From Loripinus fragilis (lineage: Eukaryota; Mollusca; Bivalvia; Lucinida; Lucinidae), in NCBI GenBank assembly GCA_964019695.1, contig OZ026530.1:27540108-27604107 (forward strand): a DNA stretch of 64,000 bases, given 5' to 3'. The translations under genes and the position numbers were made by a program. Below the pieces are notes generated by a model. It was not told the origin of the DNA. It made no database searches and saw nothing but the letters and a program-made list of their open reading frames with translations. Positions 1-64,000 of the stretch are shown in pieces. The first letter of the stretch is position 1, and every line of letters begins with the position of its first letter.

Positions 1-694
1 CTTCAAAATTCATTTTCTGAAGGTAAGTTTGCCCTTGCAAAATGACCAGAGATGGCTTCCTCTGCTTTCTTGGTTTTCAAAACCCTTCCAGAAGTGTGTT
101 GTAGTTTTACAGCCCACTGCTCAACACAAGACTAGATAAAAAAAATGAGGTATAAACCTCAATGAGTGAACACACACATAAGTGGGGGGCTCCTTTCTTA
201 ATTTGTGATTTGTTGGCTAAGGTTTTGCTGTACCCTCTATCGATCAAATACAGGGGTGGAAAAGACCAGGATCCTGTAAAAATGCTAGAAAATTCAAAAA
301 GCCTTTTTAAAAACATTAATTTCATATAAGAGTCTGCTCTGTTGACTGCAGACGAAAACTTCGTCAGCTTCACAGTTTTGAAGTATGAATGTGTACGGTT
401 ACTGTGGTAATCAGGTAGGGAAAAGTAAAACAGATAACCAAATAACTCCTAGTTTTTACCTCAAACTTCCTAGATTTCCTAGTTTTTTCCTAGTATTTTG
501 TAAATATTTTTCCTAGTTTTCTCCTAGTTTTTTCAAAGATGCTACTGGAAAGCCTGCATTTTAGCTTTAAATTATCCATTTTTGTGGGTATCCTGCAAGT
601 TTAAAATTTGAATTTCTAAAGTTCAGGATTTGTGAAATTTTGAAATTTTGTCCTTGTAAATATACATTAACACCAGGCCTACTAGAACAATCAG
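1..694. other. Region downstream of the receptor gene with a simple repeat
   Basis: I see no coding exon here. A T-rich simple repeat built on CCTAGTTTT occupies about 446-533. Confidence 0.5.
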
Positions 695-945
695 TACAGT
701 CCCTTTATTTGGGGTCCATCTAAAATCCCTATAAAATACACTCTGTGCTTACAACTGTTTTGTAAGTGAATCGTGTTATAAAGGGACAATTTTACAACAG
801 AAATTATTGGAAAATAACCATTTTGTGGTCATTTTCTTATAATTCCTTTCTAATATTCCATGGTAAAAAAATTGGGAGGCACGACACAATCATGTTATAT
901 ACAAATCCATATAATAAGGTGTGTTATAAAGGGATTACACAGTAA
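695..945. mobile_element. MITE, family K
   Basis: The element has inverted ends (TACAGTCCCTTTAT and its reverse complement with small changes). A better copy lies at 11498-11734 and a truncated one at about 10905-11047. No coding capacity is visible. Confidence 0.65.
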
Positions 946-1177
946 TGGTATAAGTAGTTAAATGGAAATGGCAGGTTGGTAAGGTGGAAGGCTCGAATCT
1001 CTTTTCCAGAAACTTTCTTTGGTAGAGATTTATTCACTCCCTGCTGCTGATTCAAGTAGGGCAGGTAAGCCAGTTATCAGTTAATTTCTGCCAAAAGGAC
1101 TTGCACAGAGGACTGGTAAGCTGCTTTCAAGTTTGATTTAAGCCATCACAGGAAAAGTGTGGTTAGTCTCTACACAG

Positions 1178-1358
1178 GTTTAGATAAACAAAATTTTTGA
1201 GCGTAAAACTGTAAATAGTTTCTTACCCATCAGTTTTAACCTATGTTTTGTGTGCTCAAAAGAGCCGTCTCATTGAGATGGTTTTTTTGAGTACCCACAG
1301 CATATGTTTTTGTTGAGAAATAAGAAAAATGTTTTTCGTTACGCACACTTAACTAAAG
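1178..1358. mobile_element. Palindromic MITE, family A
   Basis: The centre is a near-perfect palindrome of the form CTCAAAAGAACCGTCTCA plus its complement, flanked by AACATATGTT arms. Other copies are at 16795-16985, 23095-23262 and 43627-43780. Confidence 0.7.
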
Positions 1359-1435
1359 TTCTGTCTCTATATGACCCTAGCTGTTGCCAAGGATGTTAAG
1401 CATCAAACCAAACAAAATATACATTATCATTGATA

Positions 1436-1652
1436 CTGTCGTGCCAACCAAGAGTGACAGTAACGTAATAGTTTGTTTACAATTGCTAAGTTAAACGCTA
1501 ACATGTACACTTCACTTGAGCTAACGCGAATCAATAGATCACTTGGTCTTGTGGATAGGATTAATACACAAGTGATCTATCAATTAAAAGCCCCTGATAA
1601 CTTTGTAAACAAAACATGACATCACTGTCACTCTTGGCTGGCAGGACAGTAC
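1436..1652. mobile_element. Short inverted-repeat element
   Basis: The ends are about 27-bp inverted repeats (CCAACCAAGAGTGACAGT on the left, ACTGTCACTCTTGGCTGG on the right). Inside, TAGATCACTTG and CAAGTGATCTA also pair. Confidence 0.6.
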
Positions 1653-1724
1653 ATTTACTGTGTTTATCTAAAATATGATGTCTACGCTGATGATGGATGT
1701 GAATGAACATCAAAATAGATGAAT

Positions 1725-1945
1725 CTAATTAACCATTCAAATGCCAATTATAACTGCAGCAGATGATATATTGTGAAATACCTTTCTTTTAGGTCCAAAA
1801 TAAGGCTTGGTATTTCATTTGAATCACCTGATTCACATGAAACATCAAGTCTGATTTGGTTCATTAAGACAGAGACAAACATTGAAAGTGTCCCTCTGCT
1901 GCAAATCTTGGGTGGCAATTTAACGGTCAACAGTCAATTTTGTAA
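1725..1945. mobile_element. Degenerate copy of TTAA-type MITE family B
   Basis: CTGCAGCAGATGAT near the left end, CTCTGCTGCAAAT near the right and an internal AATAAGGCTTGGTATTTCAT match the family consensus seen at 46836-47043 and 49681-49875. Short frames on either strand here are fortuitous. Confidence 0.5.
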
Positions 1946-2079
1946 AAAAAGTAAAACCACTGGCATCTTCTCCATGAAAATATAAAGCTAATACAAGAGT
2001 TGTCTATATATGAAGGTGCATAATATGAGCCACACTGAGAAAAGGTCCCTCTTGGCAAGAACAGTGATTTTGCAGGGTA

Positions 2080-3400
2080 GTTTGCGTTATCTTCCGATAG
2101 GTGGCATGCAAAATCACATACTGATGTATGTGGGTACGAGGGTTAGTCAAAAATAACTGAGCCCTACCTTATAACATTTACTTCAAGTAAAATGGACACA
2201 TATTTAAATGTTATTTCATCGCAGTTATATTTCATCTATTCAATAACCTATTTTATATCTGTTGGTAGGCTTTATATACTGGTTGCTAGGCAACCGAACA
2301 TGACCTGTCAAGCGGGTGCGTTCACGTTGTGATACATCAATATCTAAGCGTTGCCATGGAAACGATAATGTGAACGTAATGCTGCATTCACTGTTGTTTG
2401 ATACCTATTACATGTACCTACTCAGTGCCACAAAAAAGAAAACAACTGACCCCAAATTATAGATGCTGTGGTAGTTTGATTTCAGAATTTAGCAATTTTT
2501 TACGTGCCTCAAATCCTATAATTTACTCCATCCACATTCATATTAACACAATTTTAATAGAAAACATAAAATAATTGCCTTATAATGCTTATGCAGTACT
2601 GCATACACAAACAAAGCCACAGAAATATTAAAATCCTTGTTTTGAATAAATGATTCTGTTTCCATGGCAACACAATCATCATGTATTTGAAAATTTGTGA
2701 AATTTTGACTTATTTTGTTGCTAGGCAACGCATGCAACCAGTGTTCACCCAAACATTTACGAACCAAGTATAATAAAAGGACAATATGACATATGTTATT
2801 CAAACAAATGTCAAATGTGTCTTTCTCAAAAACTATGAAGCCCACAAGCTTTTTAAAGACATACTGTATATTCCTGATGGCCGAGATCGTGAACGCATTG
2901 CTCTGACTAACGATCATTAGTTGCCTAGCAACCATAACAGAAGCTTCACCGGGGTAATTATTTTTGGGTTAAAATGTCTATGACATGTTATACTTATAAA
3001 AGAAAATCACATTTCTTGTCTACAATGTGAGGCTAAGATATAATGAGGTAGGGCTCAGTTATTTTTGACTAACCCTCGTACATGTGACATACTTGTTAAC
3101 CAAATGCATCACAAAGTCATGTGATTTGCCCGATTGGTTGATTCAATCTTGTTATCAATCTGCATCATAACGTGTCACTGAAAGGCTTCTATGACCTGAC
3201 CATGTGCACATTTTTTTCAAAAATGTCTTTAGCGTAGGAAATGTTATCATTCTATCGCTAAATACTGTAATACCAATCATTGTAATGGCTTGGCTATCAA
3301 AGGTGACTTGATATCTCAGAGGTATTATTTATAGCCATTCGCTGCTTGCTACTTTTTAACGTAGTGTTTTGAGTAATGCATACCGTGTATTAACACAATA
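2080..3400. mobile_element. Dispersed repeat, family P, interrupted by a mariner-type insertion
   Basis: The outer parts (2080-2136 and 3079-3400) match, in reverse complement, a continuous copy at about 51520-51957. That copy lacks the inserted element and so serves as an empty site. Confidence 0.8.
2137..3078. mobile_element. Non-autonomous mariner-type element (942 bp) with TA target duplication
   Basis: Perfect 33-bp terminal inverted repeats begin CGAGGGTTAGTCAAAAATAA. The element is flanked by TA on both sides and the paralogous empty site at about 51.9 kb has a single TA (GGGTACATGTGAC). No transposase is recognisable. Three copies of GTTGCCTAGCAAC, an RFX X-box-like palindrome, lie inside at 2282-2294, 2717-2729 and 2920-2932. 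Confidence 0.88.
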
Positions 3401-3784
3401 CCGTTTTTCTACGTTGATGTGCCAAATCAGACGGGTCTATCTAGAAAATATCTAGCATGCGAAGACAACATGGTAGTTTTTAGTAAGTATACAGTCACAT
3501 AATATACACATTGTGTACATGACCTAGACTTGCAGAACTTTACAAAAGTATACACTAGTTCATGAATTTGTGCAGCTCATTTTACCAGGAGGGTTCTCTT
3601 CTCCCAGGACAGCTCATGTGCAGATGTGCAAAACAATTTAGAGACATTATTCCAAAATATGTACAAAAGCTTGAAAATATAATCCATAGAAAAAACATAA
3701 ATTGTAGTAGAAAAATACCTCAGAGACCGCCATGAGAAGAATTCTAAGAAACTACTCCTTGCTAATATACCAGGATGCTGGGTT

Positions 3785-4055
3785 ACCCAGGGTAATTTTT
3801 CATGATTTTTTTGTTGTCTACGGTACTAACTTTTTTCAAAAATAACTTTTTCAAAAAAATTCTTTCAGGAACACTATCAAAGTAAACCCTGCCAATAATG
3901 CTTGTGAGGGCACCAGGCAGTATATAGTGATAGATAGATAGTGTCAAACCATTTGGATCCAAACCAGGCTCAACATTCTGTTGGGCCTGATCTGGGTCCA
4001 AACTCTTTGCAAGATTATCAGCAGACATCAAATTTTGCCGCTGGTAGAGAAAGAG
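3785..4055. mobile_element. Fold-back MITE, family C
   Basis: The core is an inverted repeat around AAACAGTTTGGATCCAGATC and GATCTGGGTCCAAACTGTTTG-like arms. Copies recur at about 13400-13625, 16595-16800, 31470-31590, 47320-47525, 52010-52170 and 63465-63595. Confidence 0.65.
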
Positions 4056-4080
4056 TTAAATATGAATTGTAAAAACTGCA

Positions 4081-4082
4081 AT

Positions 4083-4113
<31 letters not shown>

Positions 4114-4115
4114 TA
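4081..4115. repeat. (ATTT)n microsatellite
   Basis: About nine ATTT units occur in direct succession. Confidence 0.9.
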
Positions 4116-4594
4116 CAATATTTAAAGAGGTGTACACTTTTTTAGCTGAAATAGCCATTCTACCCAGTGGCCCTCTATAACAACTATATACATCAAAACA
4201 TATGAAGATCATTTTCTGCAGGTCAGGCACAACGCCTAATGCTACATGAAAAAAAAATTGTTTCTCTTTTGGAGTTAAAATAAGGTTTGATAATTCATGT
4301 ATAAAGTCTGCCAGCAGATCTTTCAGGAAAAATATCAAACCTTATTTTCCATATTTTATCACCACCATATTCTACCTAATAAGCAAACACACCCTTATAA
4401 GGGCATACTGTGTTCTAAGAACTAGAAATCTGATGATGAAAAGTAGGAATCTAGTTTTAAGGGTTTCACGCAGGCCCTCCAATTGTACCTTTTCTCTCAG
4501 AGTAAAAACGTGTATATGGCAGCTATAAGTAGCCACATCCAGATGGGAAACTTAAATTTGTCAAAGTGTGTTAGCTCTTTATAAAAGTAAGTAA

Positions 4595-4920
4595 TGGTGC
4601 AAAGATCAGGAATCGATACAATCAAGTACCACACCTGACCCAGGATACCAATGGGAAAGTGACAAACTCACAGAAGACACCACAAACGAGAGCCAAGAGG
4701 TCAGCCCTTTCCCAGCAGGTGACCACAAAGCACATATAAACAGACGCGCACAAAACATAGCAAACACAAGACAGAACAAAAACATAAAAGATCCACAAAA
4801 GAAGTACCGCCTTGGAACGGTCAGTAAAATATTTTACTGGAGGGCTTAAACCGGTTTAACGGCGCCAACCTCACCCTTAATTCAGATGTGGATCAAGACA
4901 CATAGATATTTGGTTTGCAT
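4595..4920. repeat. Dispersed repeat, family Q
   Basis: This stretch matches the reverse complement of 53940-54290, including GATCCACAAAAGAAG, the run up to GGAACGGTCAGTA and CACCCTTAATTCAGATGTGG. The other copy keeps an open, protein-like frame (see 53959-54195); this one is broken. Confidence 0.7.
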
Positions 4921-5374
4921 GAAAGACCCCTAACTTATTAATGCATCATCTCCTAAAACATATAAATCAAGATATAACAAGGAGATAAAGCAAGGATAAG
5001 GACTCAACAGTAAATTAAACTGAATACCGGAGCAAAAGAAATCCAACAGGTAAACCCCGGTGGGCCCGACAAACAGCCAAAGCATCAGGCAGCTGGTTCT
5101 AGGGGGTGTGAGAATTGTTGCACTTTCCATTAGTTCTTGTGAACAGACTCAATAAAACCGAATCTGCTGTTTTCTGATATTGTAGGTCCTCTCTATTTCT
5201 GAAGGATGAGCCCCGTCTAATCAGGAAGGGTTAGTTACATTTGTAACATACAAAAAAAATCAAGATTATAGCTAGTCTCTGTAGGTAGGCCGCTTGAGTT
5301 TTACCTGGTTGTTTACCCCAAAGACTGGTTTTCTAGCGACAAGGCTCATATGAAGCCTTAGTATTCCCATATGA

Positions 5375-5480
5375 TACCCTTAGTAATAATGCCTTTTAAC
5401 GATTTTGCAAACAGAGCTGACCAAGATCAGGCAGCTCTTACAAGAGTCTACCCTGTTTGCTTATGGAAATATGATATATC
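5375..5480. repeat. Fold-back repeat, family L
   Basis: GACCAAGATCAGGCAGCT followed by GGAAATATGATATATCTG recurs at 51283-51385, where the complementary arm GCTGCCTGATCAGGGTCT is also present. Confidence 0.6.
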
Positions 5481-5526
5481 TGATCCTACACTAGTTTTTC
5501 TTTTTTTCTGTGTACCAACATGGAAG

Positions 5527-5532
5527 TTTATT
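5527..5532 (-). terminator. Candidate polyadenylation signal AATAAA
   Basis: AATAAA occurs on the minus strand about 90 nt after the stop codon of W17. It is the first canonical hexamer downstream. The implied 3' UTR would be short, so a more distal site is possible. Confidence 0.4.
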
Positions 5533-5620
5533 TATATAATAATTCATAGTGGGTGGAGCCTAGCATGAATATTCATGTAGGAAAAGGTTAAGCTACACAG
5601 CCTCATATAAAGTCCTAGTA

Positions 5621-63220
<57,600 letters not shown>

Positions 63221-63255
63221 CTAAAGAAAACAGAAACAGTCAAAGTTATCATTAA

Positions 63256-63456
63256 CACTTAAAGCGTCAATCACGACTGCAGATGAAGACAAATTTTATG
63301 ACATCTTTCTTAATTTTCCAAAAAAATAAGATATTATATTTCATGAGAATCATCTGCCGGCAGACGATTCTCATGAAATATCATACCTTATTTGTTATTT
63401 TTGAAAAAGCGGCAAAATTTGTTGTCTGCTGTAAATTGTAGGTGGCGCTTTAAAGG
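63256..63456. mobile_element. TTAA-type MITE, family B
   Basis: TTAA on both sides, ends ACTTAAAGCGTCAATCACG and GGCGCTTTAAAGG, central hairpin ATCTGCCGGCAGACGAT. It starts about 30 bp upstream of the W1 acceptor. Confidence 0.7.
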
Positions 63457-63594
63457 TTAAATCTTGCTAGGTGCGACTATTGTAGCCTGCTGACAACCTT
63501 TGCAAACAGCTTGGACCCTAATCATGACCCACAACATTGGTTCTGATTTGGATTGAAACTGATTAACACTCTGATAGGGTTATTGGAAGGCTGC

Positions 63595-64000
63595 TTCACA
63601 TAATACTGATCAACAAAAAAACGAAAGTCTGATTTACATAAGACTGACTTACACAAACTGCTTCACACAAGACTAATTTACACTAAACTGCTTCACACAA
63701 TATCAAATTACAAAAAAAAAATGCTTCACACAAGACTGATGTACACAAACCTGCTTCAAACGAGACTGATTCACACAAAACTGCTTCACTAAGGACTAAT
63801 TTACACAAAACTGCTTCACACAGGATTGGTTTACACAAAACTGCTTCACACAGGACTGATTTACACAAAACTGGTTCACACAGGACTGGTTTACACAAAA
63901 CTGCTTCACACAGGACTGGTTTACACAAAACTGCTTCACACAAGATCAATTTACAAAAAAAATGCTTCACACAAGACTGATGTACACAAAACAGCTTCAC
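63595..64000. repeat. 30-bp minisatellite running off the right edge
   Basis: About thirteen units of CTGCTTCACACAGGACTGGT plus TTACACAAAA occur at exactly 30 bp in the right half and more degenerate to the left. The minus strand is open from 64000 to 63683 with a decapeptide period (LCEAVLCKPV), which follows from the 30-bp length and the absence of stops in the unit. Confidence 0.85.

Noticed and set aside
2543..2935. 130-codon minus-strand frame as a transposase
   Set aside because: It shows no DDE/D motif or helix-turn-helix pattern and lies in a short non-autonomous element.

Overview
The window looks like intron-rich, AT-rich DNA from an invertebrate, most likely a bivalve mollusc. The evidence is: eukaryotic GT..AG exons with matching phases; dense non-autonomous mobile elements of the kind seen in bivalves (TA-flanked mariner-type elements, TTAA-flanked elements, tRNA-derived SINEs); and elements with tandem cores of roughly 140-170 bp and a 3' hairpin. 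The species assignment is inference.

One protein-coding gene is recognisable. It runs on the minus strand from beyond the right edge to its stop codon at 5621-5623. I place 17 exon positions (W1 to W17, in transcription order): W1 63079-63220, W2 56774-56882, W3 54909-55045, W4 53575-53732, W5 52537-52609, W6 47072-47238, W7 44456-44593, W8 42269-42505, W9 41351-41527, W10 39993-40136, W11 an array at 33725-38572, W12 31126-31257, W13 26076-26219, W14 24565-24783, W15 23276-23530, W16 17037-17174, W17 5621-6567. Intron phases agree at every junction. Counting one W11 copy, the window encodes about 1150 residues: cysteine-rich laminin-type EGF modules, one transmembrane helix (W14), then a long tail with NPxY and YxxL motifs (W15-W17). 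That is the layout of the CED-1/Draper/MEGF10-11 engulfment receptors. The N-terminus (signal peptide, EMI domain) would lie outside the window.

The outstanding feature is W11: 31 near-identical 138-bp EGF exons at an exact 157-bp period, separated by 30 GT..AG introns of only 19 nt. Retaining such an intron shifts the frame into a stop, and 19 nt is far below known animal intron lengths, so neighbouring copies probably cannot be joined. The array therefore predicts mutually exclusive or skipping splicing, or a very recent amplification. Five further exons of the same gene carry tandem copies of an edge or of the whole exon: W2 donor edge, W3 acceptor edge, W5 whole exon, W7 acceptor half, W13 donor half. 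Those copies are mostly decayed; the W11 copies are all intact.

By region: 1-5600 lies downstream of the gene and holds mobile elements, including a mariner-type element whose empty site is preserved at 51.9 kb. 5.6-24.8 kb holds the tail exons and the transmembrane exon within repeat-filled introns, with two more mariner-type elements, two fold-back elements with sub-repeated arms (one with an 8-bp target duplication confirmed by a paralogous empty site), SINEs and a tandem-core element. 25-45 kb holds most EGF exons and the arrays. 45-57 kb holds the remaining EGF exons and their duplication debris. 57-63 kb is one intron made of a CCCGGGG-palindrome repeat and two tandem-core elements, one carrying eight perfect oestrogen-response-element-like palindromes. 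63.6-64 kb is a 30-bp minisatellite. I see no second protein-coding gene, rRNA, CRISPR array or convincing functional tRNA.
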